Shown: positions 1 to 12,349, counted from the stretch's first letter. The stretch is DNA of 64,000 nt from Xiphias gladius (GCF_016859285.1 NC_053404.1:21324105-21388104); one strand, 5' to 3'. The notes: generated from the sequence alone by a model not told the origin. Translations and numbers: made by a program.

Positions 1-888
1 TGTTAGTGTGCGGTCACACTAGCCTGTGTTCCTTTGAAACTATCCCCACACTGCACTGAAAAAGTCTGACGTAGGTAGTAAATAAATACAGAGCAGTGTG
101 ATCCAAGACTTTACAGTTTAGGAGAGTGGTACATGTTGCTTGGAGTCTGGACTTTTTCTCTTTCTTTCAATCTTCAGCGGAGTGATAAAGTAAAGGAAAA
201 ACTTGAATTAATGAGTGTATAAACATAAAAAAAGTGCACAATAGGTCACTGAATGCTTTGCTGAGTATAAAAATGATGTGAATCATATGCTACGGCTTTC
301 ACCTGCACCACGTCTCTACGTAACTGAACACCTGCAGGTGATCTCTCCACCGAAAACACCAAATGGGGGAATATCTTTTGGAAGAATGACGGAGGTGGAG
401 AAATGGAGAGATTTCTCCCTTTCTGTCTGTAAGAGCTGTAAAATACCAATACCACAATGAGGAAACAGAAGGAATAGCAGACTCCGCAATGGACTTCTGA
501 CTAGCACAAGAGAAGCCGGTCACTCACACGCAACCATTTTAATTTGAAAGCCCTGGGGAATATGGGCAGGGGCAGCAGGATACGTGACCTCGAGAGTTTA
601 AAACAAGCTTCTGTCTGATAAGAGAAATCTAAACAGGGATATCTGAAATGGATCAAAACTGGACTGTAGTTCTGTACGTGTGTATTAGATTAACCAGGTT
701 TCATGTCGACATCATCACATCCCAAAGAGGATTTAAAACAAAACTCATAAAACACTTGAAAATCAAAACAACATATTAAGGACAGTTACGGGGGGGGGGG
801 TTTGGGGGGTTGATAGTGGGGGAACAAATTTTGTCACGACCTAGATGTACCGCCCCCCTCAGTCGGTTTTAGTTACCCATTAACCCAC
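1..888 (-). other. Intron 2 of apoo (left part of window)
   Basis: This stretch follows the 5' splice site that closes apoo coding exon 2, read on the minus strand. I could not find the expected next exon, which in this family should open with a Leu-Ser-Leu-Tyr-like motif, so the intron probably runs past the left edge. It contains a G-rich run on the plus strand at about 790-832. An exon-like block with a good acceptor near 443 does not continue the family sequence. Confidence 0.45.
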
Positions 889-1397
889 CTCATCAAGGCT
901 CAGGACCGGCTGCGTGCTCCTCCTCTTCCCCTCCGCGGCCGCAGCCAGCACGGAGCCGCTCAGCAGGCCCGTCAGCCCCGGAGCTGCGGCGCACAGCGAC
1001 ACCTGGCGGCAGAGCGCGAAAAAAAATCCGGTTAGTGACGCTGGAGAACCGCAAGTACAGCGCCGAGAGAGCCCGTGGCGTCCGGTAAAGCAGTGTAATT
1101 CAGACAGCGACACTCACCACTAGAGGATAAATAAAACACACTTAACGTCCCGTTCTCTTAACGAAGGAGAAGCCCGTTCAACCGACCCGTTAGCGACAGC
1201 AGCTAGCTACATGCTAACCGTAGCTATTGGCTCTTTTTTCTCTTTTAAGCAACGTTTGATTCACTATTCCTTGTCATGTTTCACCGCGTAACGCTGCGAG
1301 ACACGACGGCCACTCGGTTAGAAGTAAATAACGTTTAAGGCGGCAAAAAAGGCGGAAATTTTTAAGGAGGAGTAGTTACCAGTTTCACATAGGACAT
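889..1397 (-). CDS. apoo: MICOS complex subunit MIC26/MIC27-like, first two coding exons (partial)
   Basis: Only the N-terminus is in the window. Exon 1 (1380-1397) encodes MSYVKL and ends at a GTAACT donor. Exon 2 (889-1002, 38 codons) follows a pyrimidine-rich acceptor, encodes an Ala/Gly/Leu-rich stretch, and ends in LSLDE at a GTGGGT donor. This resembles the start of apolipoprotein O family proteins: a short hydrophobic presequence-like stretch followed by an acidic VDEL-type motif at an exon end. Family members are inner-membrane proteins of the MICOS complex that helps shape mitochondrial cristae. Human APOO lies next to KLHL15 in this same orientation, and a NRF1-type site sits just upstream. 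The identification rests mainly on synteny plus a short N-terminus. The family's diagnostic YVEE and transmembrane regions are outside the window. Confidence 0.58.
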
Positions 1398-1760
1398 GTT
1401 CACCCAGGAGACTTCGGCTTTTCCACGGCGCATGCGTGTTGTGTCGTCCGTTGTCAACGGCTGCGTGAGCAAGAAAGTTGTGAAGTGTCGAGTAGGAATA
1501 TGTAAAAAAAATAAAAGTAATCGAATAAAGAAATAAATTAACTGCATTAAAAAAATTCTCTACGTCCTCGGGAAAGAAATGGTGGCACCTGAATTTTAGC
1601 GAGAGTCTTTAGTTGATATATTATTTATTCACTAATGTTTTATAGATCCGTTTTATCCCGTGAGAAGAGCAACTTCTGGGTTGCCAGGTTGGGAAGATGC
1701 CCTTCTGGCCGGTGTTTCTTCCAGGACGTGACCCGGACACCGTAGAGCCAATCTTCTGTA
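1398..1760 (-). promoter_or_regulatory. apoo promoter with NRF1-type motif
   Basis: A near-consensus NRF1 palindrome, GCGCATGCGT, lies at 1428-1437, about 30 bp upstream of the apoo start codon. NRF1 controls many nuclear genes for mitochondrial proteins, which fits a MICOS subunit. The DNA is relatively CpG-rich from about 900 to 1450 and AT-rich further upstream. No TATA box is evident close to the start. The transcription start itself cannot be placed. Confidence 0.45.
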
Positions 1761-4624
1761 GTATTTTTTTTCACTTTATATCCCAACACTGGTATAAACC
1801 AGATCACGGATGCAGTTAAAATGTCTGATGCAAAAATGTTTTAAAAATTGAGTCTTGCCATAGGCCGGTTCTAACCGTTGGTTTGCAGTATTGCTCACAA
1901 TTTTAGAATCAAACAAGAGATGTTAAAGACAAATTTGGACAAACGTATATTATATTATGGTATATCTCACCATCAAACAGCTACAGAGCATCTGGACCCA
2001 AATACATTCATTAACAAAGACTTCCTTTATTATTAGTTTACTATGCTTTATAGTAGCAGACACAACTTATTATAAATGTATTACTGCCTGAGAGAGGGAA
2101 TAAACACTAGCCAAAGGGAAAGATGCTCATAGTAATGGTTTATGACTGATCTATAACGTATCTGTCAATGACCTTTGATCTTCCGCTTTGAAGCAAACAT
2201 GGAGGAGAAATCCCGGAGGTGCTCAGGGGGAAAAAAAAAAAATGGAAATTTGAACATCTACCATTACACGACAACTGGGAAAACTCATCTGCTGAAGAAG
2301 ATCGTGATCAAAAGCTCCAGAAGTTACTAAAGGGGCCTCCTGGTGGAGGCGTTGTTATCTCGACACATAGAATATAAACTATTAATAAACTATTTCCATC
2401 ATTTAAACCATGAGCTACGACATTTTCATACGAGGTGCCTGTGTAATTAGGCAATTAGTAATTAGTCGTTTTAATGCTTTTTTTTTAAATAGGGGAAATT
2501 AGAAGTTGTTAATTCATTACTGCAAAATTAATGCGACACATATTCATTCTTAACCTCTGGAATTTGATGTAAGAAAAAAAAAAACAAAAAAAAAACAGAT
2601 TAAATTGATCCGGGGGGGGCAATGATAGTAGAAAAATAGGGTGATGAATTTTTCAATCAACATTTTGATTGGTCTTGAAAAAAATCCTTTGACAAATAGC
2701 AGACGACAGATTATTAAGTCACAAGCAGCCATAAGAAGATTCAGAAACACACAGACGGATATTACAAAAAAGCACTCAGAAAATCAGCTGAAAGTCGACC
2801 AATATGAACATTTATTTCTGGAAAGAAGTTACAAATCGTTTCCAAAGAGTTTCTACTCAGATTATAAGATAACGTAATCTGATTTTTTTCTTCCTTTTTC
2901 GGATACAGTCGTTGTAGCAAGGTTTTTTTTGTTGTTTTTTTTAATCCTCTATTCTGTTTTCCTACTGACAGACTGAAGACTGGTGGACTAAAGGATGCTG
3001 CGCTATGACTGAATGTGCCTCAACTCAGGACAGTAGTTCTTTTAATCGGTTAAACGTTTTCTTCTTTAAACAGCAACATGACAGGAGGAGGAGCAGCGAG
3101 AGGACTGCAGAGTGGCGGACGTGATGTCCATGCGATCAGCTGCAGGGTACGGTGACACGTAAGAAAACGTAAAAGGTATGCGGAGTGAACGAGGCTTGTT
3201 TCCAAACCGGACAGTGTGATCATTTTGTGTGTTCAGCACATGTGATTTATCTATTTTCATGGTTGTGGAGGTGTTAAAAAAAAAAAAGAAAAAGAAGTCC
3301 CAAGGAAAAAAAACAAGTGCAAAAATGGGAAAGTACCACGTGAAGAGTGGGAGGTACAATGCTGTGGACATTAAAAAGAAAAGAATGTGAAGTGTTTTGA
3401 ACCTGAATCTTGACAATAAATTAAAAAAAAGTTTTGAAATCTGGGGAGAATACACCAGGCGTTGAAGATCTCCCCCTAAAAGACAAACCCACGGTGCACT
3501 GCTTCGACACTGTAGAGCTACGGCTCAGGACTTGAGAGGTTTGTGCGTGGACAACCGGGACAACGTCGATACAAAGAATCATGAATTAAAGGATGATACC
3601 AGAGTGTTTTCAAACCAGGATGAAACTCAAGTCTGATCCCTTTAAAAACATGCCACCTACCAAGAAGTTTGCATTTTAGAAAAATGATGAAAAACCTGTA
3701 AATTTAACATCCAGTGAATGATCATTTGCATACAGGAAAATATAAAGATGCTGGAGACTGTAATGAATGGACTGTAACTCTAAATGTCCCCCCTATTCTG
3801 CATTAAAATGTACCTGTTCATGTGTTAAAACAGAACTAAATTTTCAAATATTTCCCCTATAGGCCCATTTTATTAACCCTTCTTCTAGGGAATGTGGTCA
3901 CTTCACACTGGAGGAAATCCATTCATTAGCCACATGCAGTGCTGCTGGGGTGGAAACGGACAGACGGCTGAGGATGAGACAAGGAAAGAAGACAGGGTAC
4001 AATCTGAAAACAACACGATTCACAATGAAATTCTCGTCATAATAAATAACCCTAGTACTGTTACTGCATAGCTCGGTGAGAAGCAATACTTCAGAAAATA
4101 AATAGCTTACACACATGGCTGACAGACAGAACTGCATCAGTATGTGCTCTAGCCCTTTTCACAGTTGGCTCATTAAAAAAAAAAACAAAAAAACAAAAAC
4201 AAATAATAATCATAAAGAAAAATAAATATCCAGAAAGGACAAGGTCCAAAACATGGGAGCTGCTCATCCAGCAGGGCTTGCTGGGCTGCATGATCGAGGC
4301 GCTGGATTGCTTGGATGTGAAAGCTATGGCAACAGAAATTTTGCATCTGCTGAATAAACGCCTCTCATATGGCTGAGTTCGCTCCAGGTGATATTTCAGT
4401 GTCTGAAATTAACACAGCCGACTGCCAAAAACGCTGGTAAAACTCAGCTTTGGCGGACAAAGATCATCTGAAAACACTGGCTGGTAATTCTCTGAGTCAT
4501 TCACAGCTGAAATAGCAGCCCTGGTTCCACTGAGCTCTGCTGGTTGTGTGGGAAGCTTAAATTCAAACACACAGAACATGGTTTTGCACGCGACAAACAC
4601 GAAACGTGTAGATTAGTTACCGGG

Positions 4625-4800
4625 TAAAGAGACGAACCGTGGGCCTCATGCAAGAACCGCTCGTATGCACGGATCTGATCTTGACCGGCACGTACGAGGA
4701 CGCTTAAGAGGATTTTTGGCAATTTCACGGAGAATTTTCTGTTGTCATACGAGCCGTGTGCGTACGGTCCACCTTTCTCCACAGGCAAAAGTACCGCAAA
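4625..4800 (+). repeat. Possible MITE-like dispersed repeat
   Basis: This is a CpG-containing block rich in cgtacg and gtatgcac words with opposed copies near its two ends, set in AT-rich DNA. It resembles short non-coding transposon relics common in percomorph genomes. I cannot assign a family or exact ends. Confidence 0.3.
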
Positions 4801-5761
4801 ATGAATGTTCTATTCAACGTATTGTCATCAGCATCACGGTTAACCAATTTACTGAGAGGTTTTGGGGGTGTTTTTTTTGGCATACTTCAGCACAGAAACG
4901 TATACATGTCAGTAGCTGTTGGAAAATTCTCTCATTCCTATGCAGGTTTTTCTTGTCTTTTTCTTGTTTTTTGTCATCCTCTGTTGCACCCGACAGTTCA
5001 ACATCCCCTACTTCAGGCCGTAATATCGTCTTTTCCAACACCTCTGTGACCGTCACATCCCCCTTGACCGCCTCTCACATTAGTCGTGGACCGCTCTGCT
5101 TTAGAAAGACGACGTTTAGCTTCTAGCCTCGTGTTAGATCATCAGCTCTGCTCTGATAACAGGTTGCTTACATCTGTACCATTAATACTCTCCAATTGTC
5201 TTGATTCCTCTAGTTTCACCGTATTGACACCAGCACACGGAGCTGATCAATTAGTTTCAAATCTTGCAGAAGAAAGTAAGAGAGGCTTAACTCAGGAATA
5301 CGAAATTGTTCTTCCGTGCGGCCTGGTGTTTCTTAAGTATTTTAACTAGCTGCATATTTTGACGGTGGGCACACGTTAAGTTCACCTGGACACGTCAGCC
5401 AGAAGGTTAATTTCAGACACTGCTAAATGTCTCCAGTTGTAATACTACAGCTGCTTGGAAGTTTAGCTGGCAAACTGTGCATTTACACCCAATGAGAACC
5501 GATAAAGTGCTGGGAATGTAGATGAGAGTAAGTAAAGCACTGCCAGTGACTAGACAGATACGGGACTGCTCCGAGACAAAGAGCTCTCTTTCCTGAGCAC
5601 GTTTGCCTCTGCGGTGTACACGTTCGTTTCACTATTATCCTACGACACCGTCACCATCACCGGATGAGGAACGAGCCTTCGTGTACCATGTAGTTTTGTG
5701 TTTTTTAGCCTCAATCTTGCATTCAACTCTCTCTCTCATCGGCACACACAAATATGAAGGG

Positions 5762-5783
5762 GTGTGTGTGTGTGTGTGTGTGT
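5762..5783 (+). repeat. (GT)n microsatellite
   Basis: A pure GT run of about 22 bp, followed directly by a G-rich run. Confidence 0.9.
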
Positions 5784-6803
5784 CGGGGGGGGGAGTGTTA
5801 CAGAAAGACACGGTGATGTTACATGAACATGAGCACAGTGTAGTGGATATCTGGGAGTAAAGAGCAGAATTAGGACTAAAAAGCTGGAACGCACTGGAAG
5901 CGAAACCTGAATTAATCGATTTGCAATCCGACAGATCACAGCTGGTAGCGGAGTGAAGCAGCAGCAGCATCTGTAACAACATGGTCATAGTATCTGTTTA
6001 ATGGTCTCCTTTCTCTACGGTCTGCTTCGTACAGTATATTTGGAGACAGGCTATAAAATGAACTACACTACAGTATATAGTGTTATATTTTGTTTAAATA
6101 CCTCATTTTATGCTTTAACTTGCTGTTATATATCTTATAGGGCATTTTTTTTGATTGTTCGAAATAGCCGCAGTCACGTCTTGGCTTTCACTAACCTATT
6201 TCTAAACAAGAACAACTTGATTAAAGATATACAGGATGTGTGTTTGCCTTTAAATAGGTCGATGGCTGCTATGGAATCTCAGGAAGCAGGCGGAGGAACC
6301 TAATTCAAATGAGATTGGTGATACCGGTTTGTTTGACTGGCGAAATTAAAGAAATACAGGTTCCCCCCTCGGTAAAGGGACGAATCTGACGCTTCCAGTG
6401 CGTTTCTGCAGTAAGCCTGACTGGACAGCCTAAATACAGCAGGTGAGTAGTAGAATAGGAAACTGACCACAGTCCAAACATAAACCAGCAGAATCAAACC
6501 TTTTTTTCTCCCCACAAGTATTTTTCCTTAATTTTCTGAGAAAGCTAATTCTGAAAATGTTCAAGCTGACTGTTAACATGTGACGTCTCACCACGCCACG
6601 CTTCGACTGCCTTCATTAAGAAGAGCAAATCTATGGCCCCAGCCATCTTTTCCTTACCTTGGGTAAGTGCTGGTCTCTAATTTAAAAGCCTGCACATCAG
6701 TAGAGTGTCCCACCTGTAAACACCTGATCTCCCAGCGGGAGACTTCAGTCCTTGAACAGTGCATTCCCAGTTCTATAAAAGGAGGCTTGTTGTGGAGCAG
6801 ACC

Positions 6804-9800
6804 TCAGCTGCAGCGTCTGACGTGCTCTAACACGTACTCTGGGAAATGCAGACTGCACACCTGCAGACCGTCCAGTTTGCAAGGCATCCTGGGATACTCG
6901 TCCTCCTTCCACTTGTTCTCATCAGGGTCGAAGGTGAGGATGGAGTCACTGTAGTGGCCGTTGTAACACAGGCCGCCCAGCACCATGATCTGCCTGTCCA
7001 ATACTGCCACCCCGTGGCCGCTGCGCCCAATGGGCATGGAGGCGAGGATGGTCCACTCGTCAGTCTCTGGGTCGTACACCTCCGTGGACGGGCAGCCCTG
7101 CGACTCGAAGGAGGCCCGCAGGATCACGCACACCCCTCCGAACACGTACAGCTTCCCGTTGTGGGAGATCATCTTGTGGAAGCAACGGGCGTAGTTCATT
7201 TTGGATTTGTTCTCCCAGCAGCTGGCGTGAGTGCCGGGCAGCAGCGGGCCTCGGCCGGCACGTGTCCTGTGTGCGTCTGAGCCCCCCGAGCTCCCTCCTC
7301 CTCCCCCCCCGCCTCCCGCTTCCCGTCCCGGATCGAACACACACACCTGTTTGGAGGTGGAGGACGAGGTGATACCACCAGTGATGTACAGTTTACCATT
7401 GAGGACTGTTCCCTCGTGACCGTACTTATTTACAGGGTAGGGGTCCACAAACTCCCAGCGGTCCTCTGTGATGTCGTAGCGCTCCGTGGAGTAGAAGGTC
7501 TCATCTCGCGTGCGGCCCGCCACGGCATAAATAAATTTCCCGATGACGCCCACGGCAAACTCCGACCTGCAAACAACAAGCATCGGTAAATGAGTATTTC
7601 ATTAAAAGAATGTGGGCTGCGAGGCTGTGAGCATCTGCAAAATCACCTTGAAATGAACACAACGTGACAACACAGCAAGAAAAATAATACCGCGCTGCTC
7701 AAAAAATGCAGTGCGGCAAACATCCGGGGCTCTGGGCTCCTCTAACCTGGGAACGGACATGTCAGCCATGCGTAGCCAGGAGTTCTGCCGCGGGTCGTAG
7801 CGGTAGACTTTGGAGGAGGCGTGAAACTCCCCATCGGGCCCCAGCTCCTCTCCGCCCAACAGGAAGGCAAAGTTGTTGACAATAGCCAGGCAGTCAGGTC
7901 GCAGCGGCACCTGAGGTCCCTCCAGCTCCCACCACACCTGAGCCATTAAAACACAGGTTACTGAACCCCAGACAGACACGGATTTCAGATCAGATTATAT
8001 AAACAGACTACACTGAGGTATCAGGGTTGTGCTGCATAACGAGCGGAGGGAAACTTTTTGAAACGCCACTGTTCTTAGTGTTTTAAAACTAAACTCATTT
8101 TGTGTTTTTAGCCCAAATGACCCTGGAGAGTGCATGAGCTTAGAGGACTAACTGCTGGTGAAGCTTCATTCATCCAGAGGATCTAACCTGGGGATTACTG
8201 AATTTACTGAAACCAAAAACGACTGCCGTCAGTCAAAACATGCCCCTCCCGGACGGAAAAACAAGCAGACACCTTGGGGCGCTGCAGCAGCAGGATCTTG
8301 CTGTTGACCATACTGTGACCAATCATTCCCCTGAAGACGGCGGTCTGGGGGCGGACGGAGCGGATGCGGTTGGAGCGCGTCTCCACCAGAGGTTGCTGGT
8401 TGACATCATGGAAGTAGCTGAGCGCCTGGTCCACCTCCTGCCTCAGCTGTCTGGAGTAACGGTAAAACTCTGACGTCTTCACCTGGGGAGGGAGAAGAGG
8501 ACGGAGGACAGATGCTAGCGACCACCCAGGTCCTCTCCTGTCAGGAAAATGAACCGAGTCCGCCACACGCAATACTACCCTCAGCTGCCCACATCAGCAC
8601 TCACCTTCTCAAAGATATTGGCAGGCGTCATGAGGCAGAAGCGGATGGACTGCACGATGGTGTCCGTGTGCCTCCAGCGCCGCCGGTCGTGCCGCAGCCA
8701 CGCCTGAACGGCTTCGTACAGCTCGATTTCTGGGAAGCGACTCAGAGCATCGCTGTTCAGGTACGCCTGGTTCGGAGGCAAACGGAAGAAGAGTGCAAAC
8801 TTGATCACTTTTTTCCATCAATTTTTATGTGATTTTATATCACGATCGATGTAAAATCACATAAAAACGACAAAGTGAGTAGAGAAACCACAGGTTTGAA
8901 ACCTCAGCTGATAAGCAATGGACCTGTAAGCAACTATATAACCTACATATGTCACTACTTCCTTTTTTTCCAGTTAAGACTTCAGTGTACTTCGAAACCA
9001 CCTAACACATGTGGACAGTTTTTAAATTTGGATTGTCAGTTTCAAAAAAATATTTAAATAAAGTAGAAATTGTCGCACGGTGACGTAACTAGAGCAATAT
9101 TAGCTTATTGCAGATATATTTTTATTTGTGTGTGTCAGCTGAAAAAATAACAAGAAAATTCTAGCTTTGAGGGAATTTAGAGACGGTGTCACGTCGTGAT
9201 TTTTTCTGCCACTGAGCTCTGATGAGTTGAGTTTTACAATGTGAAAGGTTCCACTCAGGATGTAATTCTTCAAAGAATTACTACCAGGCAATTTATTGTA
9301 ATCAGATTTGTTTTTTTAACTACTAAATATCACTATATAGGTAACCATTTGGCTGTAGACAGAACATACTAAAGCAAAGATAAGCCAATCTGCTTATCTT
9401 TGCCAAACTACAGAAACATCCACAAAGTGTTAGTATTTATAGTTCGGGTCTGCTCTAAGTAATTCGTTGCCTTAAGTGTACGGACGACCAAACCTGCAGT
9501 CTCTCGAGGCTGAGGTAGGACAGGAAGTCGGGTCGGCTCATGAGGGGGACAAAGTTGTCGAGCAGGAAGTTGTCGAGCTGCTCCTGGACGCCCTCCACGC
9601 CCACGCTGAAGTCCTCCAGGAGACGCATGACCTCGGCGCAGTTCTCCAGGCAGATCTTGGCCAGCAGGAAGGAGCAGCAGAACTCCACCGCCTCCGTCAG
9701 CTGGACGTACATGGCCGCCTGCCGGGACAGGAGGAGGAAACAGCGAAGGAACATTTTAGAGCGTGCTGTGATGGTGAAGAAGCACAATTATGTTAAGTGA

Positions 9801-10754
9801 ACCAGCACGAAACCACCTTTCTTGTGTGCTACCTGCAGGATTTCTTGGACAGTGGGCATGCTGAGTTCCAGCGAGCCGTAGTACATGAATCGGAGGATGT
9901 GGCCGAACCCAGCAGCTGTCAGCCCCTTCATGTGGATCTTGTCCTGGTCCCTCTCCCTCATGTCTGCTGTGAACATGACCCGGAAGTAGTCGCTCTGGGT
10001 GGCCAGAAGCGCCTTGTGGGCCTGCAGGAGGATGGACACGTCGGACGGACACGCATTTACATAAAGGACCGGGCAGCAATGTTGCGCTGAGGTCACAAGT
10101 TTTCTAGTCATGTAAACAAACTCCACACCGTTTGCTGCATGGATATCTCCCAGAACTTCAGCCACAGAAAAGTTGTAACAACTCATAAAAGTTGTAACAG
10201 AAAAAATTTTAAAAATACAAACTCACCAGATGGTAGAAAATATTCTTAGTGAATTACAAGCTTGGAAAAAAAACACTACGTCGGGCAGCTCTAAAGTAAA
10301 CAAAAAAAACAGAACTGATTTATTCAAATAGAGGAAGGACTTCAGCGGAAGTGACGTCTCTGTGTAGGAATAAAAGATGTTTTTTGTTGCTTTAGCAGCT
10401 GCCATCAAAATTAAAACACGTCCAACAACTCTTCGTTCTCAGCTCTCTTGCCATCATCAGGGCGGTGTCTGATCGGACCTGTGGCTGAAGCGTCCAGGTT
10501 CCCTGGAGATATCCATCCAGGATGGTGATTCGTAATATAGAGGCCCGGACCAGGGCTGTAACGCGCCGTGCATTTAAAGCAACACGCGTCTGTGTGTGTC
10601 CTCAGCTTTTATTTGTGTGTACCTGGAAGTGGTGCTCCTCTATCAACAGCGTGACATCCAGCAGCAGACGCTCCTCGTACAGCGCCCGGAAGCCCGACGA
10701 CACGCTCCCGTCGTGCACCTGGGACAGGTACACCTCCACATCCGCCCCCGACAT
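6804..10754 (-). CDS. klhl15: Kelch-like protein 15, CUL3 ubiquitin ligase adaptor
   Basis: Seven coding exons join in frame: 10623-10754, 9833-10021, 9494-9718, 8605-8766, 8273-8482, 7747-7937 and 6804-7566. They give 623 aa, against about 604 in human. Every junction is GT-AG. The product opens MSGADVEVYL and has a BTB domain (about 30-135), a BACK domain (about 140-240) with the conserved FVPLMSRPDFLSYL segment, and kelch repeats from about 300 to the C-terminus, including GGEELGPDGEFHASS and MNYARCFHKMI. The family member recruits substrates such as PP2A B'-beta to CUL3 for ubiquitination. Between the kelch motifs CVFDP and CWENK the usual linker is replaced by a glycine-rich insert of about 36 residues, which accounts for the extra length. 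The gene is divergent from eif2s3 and follows apoo, as in human. A 5' noncoding exon probably lies near 14.5 kb. Confidence 0.96.
8822..8867. repeat. Perfect 16-bp inverted repeat in a klhl15 intron
   Basis: The arms at 8822-8837 and 8852-8867 are perfect reverse complements, separated by a 14-nt loop. It sits about 55 bp from the exon that ends at 8766, within the intron between 8767 and 9493. Confidence 0.85.
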
Positions 10755-11429
10755 AACACACCTGAAGGCATGAAGGACAGGAAGGAGCAGGACAAAGGGG
10801 AGGGAGACAGGTTAAGGTGTCACAATAGATCTATAAAGGTCACAGCGCTGAACTTGGCTACAGCTGTCTAGTGCAGGGATGAACTAGTATTAACAGCTTC
10901 ACAAAAATCAATTCAGCCGATACAAAGATGTGGGTCTCTCCCACAGGAAAAGATTATGTTTGTATGAGTGCTGCTGAAAACAGTAAGTCTGGGACTGGAA
11001 GGGCATTCAGTAGGACACTCAGCATTAAAAGCTCAGCACTTCAGCTGCTGCATCCTAACAAGCTGTTACTCTTTCACCGCCAAACGTACTGTGTGTGAGT
11101 CTTTGATGACACACTGGGGAAATATCCCACTCCACTGCAACACAGTCGGGTTAGTGGGAAATAAGAAGAAATGAAATCCTTTAAAAAAAACAAACATCCA
11201 GAATATCATTAATCCAAACTCTTCAGCATGAAAATACACGGCTACACACACACACACACAGAAAAAATAGGTGACACCATAAACACACACTCAAAATTTC
11301 TATTTGATTTTACCCAGCTTTGGCACACAAGAAAGACTAGAAACATAAACACACATCATCTGCACACCTACACAAACTCAGTCGTTCATTAAAAATGCAA
11401 ATAAAACAAACACGCACACAGCACACTCA

Positions 11430-11481
11430 CCTCTGATTGGCCACGGGCATGTCAGAGGGGGTTGTCCGAGCCAATCAGAGG
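11430..11481. promoter_or_regulatory. Inverted pair of CCAAT boxes
   Basis: A perfect 12-bp inverted repeat (11430-11441 and 11470-11481) carries ATTGG on one arm and CCAAT on the other with a 28-bp spacer. Paired CCAAT boxes are typical NF-Y sites, but no known transcription start is nearby, so function is uncertain. Confidence 0.35.
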
Positions 11482-11652
11482 ACAGTGCCCCTTGTGTCCA
11501 GTAGATGCTAACAAAGTCCCTTTTCTGAGCGTCAATCACCTGGACGACAAAGCCAACACAACCGCCACATTAAAGCATGAAGGTCTGCAGGGCCAAACTG
11601 CAATTAAAAAGCCACACAAGGACTTCTGCGCATGGCGCACATCTCCCCTCGG

Positions 11653-11725
11653 GGCCAGAAGTATGCGGACACCCGAACATTCCACAAACACGACTTAAAC
11701 ATTTCATGTCCACATACTTTTGGCC
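11653..11725. mobile_element. Short Tc1/mariner-type relic with terminal inverted repeats
   Basis: The ends are imperfect inverted repeats: ggccagaagtatgcggacac at 11653-11672 and its near reverse complement at 11705-11725. The ggccaaaagtatgtggaca-type terminus is typical of Tc1/mariner-derived short elements in fish. The interior is only about 30 bp and carries no transposase, so this is a deletion derivative or solo relic. Confidence 0.6.
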
Positions 11726-11879
11726 ACACTGTGTACGTCAACAGAGGCAATTTGTTCACCTGTCGAATCTGTGCAAAAAAATAATCAGTGCAGGGAAATT
11801 CATAATGGTTACGTTCCTGGTCTCAGTATGAAAATTAATATTATGATATTAATGTGAGAAGCAGCACTAATGAGTTTAG

Positions 11880-11970
11880 GGTTAAAGGATTATTCCAGTT
11901 TATTACAACCTTGGGTCTTGGAATTGGCTTGGTTTTGTCCATCATTTCTCTCTGTAATAACAACATTGTG
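11880..11970 (-). repeat. Dispersed repeat family C, reverse copy
   Basis: In reverse complement this reads atggac…aagaccca.gttgtaataaac.gga.tatcctt, which matches the block at 35,115-35,240 and a more diverged copy at 12,350-12,450. Confidence 0.5.
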
Positions 11971-12349
11971 CTGGACATCTGGGATCTGAGAATGCACCAA
12001 CGTCCCCAATATGGATGCGACGTTATTTTTTGATTAATGAAGTCATCGTTTAGCCAGTGAGATGTCAAAAAATTGTGGAAAACAGACAGACGTGCAGCTT
12101 CAACTTTGACCTCCCGCAATTACCAAAGTTGTGTGTTTACAGTCTGCATGTTCAATGAGGGACTATTAGCAACATTTCCGGTGCACTCACCATCAGTTTT
12201 ACCTTTTAAATAAAGAGGTTTTGATAGTCTAGATAACCTGTTGTCTTGTCTCATCATCCATTTTTGACCTTTTGGACTTTTCTTTTTCTTCTTTAGTAAT
12301 TTCTTTTTGAGCACTGGGTTCCTAGAGATCAACAATTACTTTAAAAAGG

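Larger units (their letters stand above)
1761..6803 (-). other. klhl15 3' untranslated region plus klhl15-apoo intergenic DNA
   Basis: No coding exon is supported here. Part of this AT-rich stretch must be the 3'UTR of klhl15, whose stop codon is at 6804-6806. A possible poly(A) signal on the minus strand (TTTATT on plus at 2811-2816) is followed by a GT-rich stretch, which would give a UTR of about 4 kb. Other TTTATT sites exist, so the end is uncertain. A (GT)11 run lies at 5762-5783, and a repeat-like segment at 4625-4800. Confidence 0.35.

Noticed and set aside
316-443. Possible third apoo exon with a good acceptor near 443
   Set aside because: Its translations in all phases do not resemble the ELSLY...YVEE segment expected next in this family.
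3066-3455. 129-codon minus-strand frame with Phe-rich stretches
   Set aside because: It is read through poly-T/poly-A simple sequence in probable klhl15 3'UTR or intergenic DNA, with no domain.
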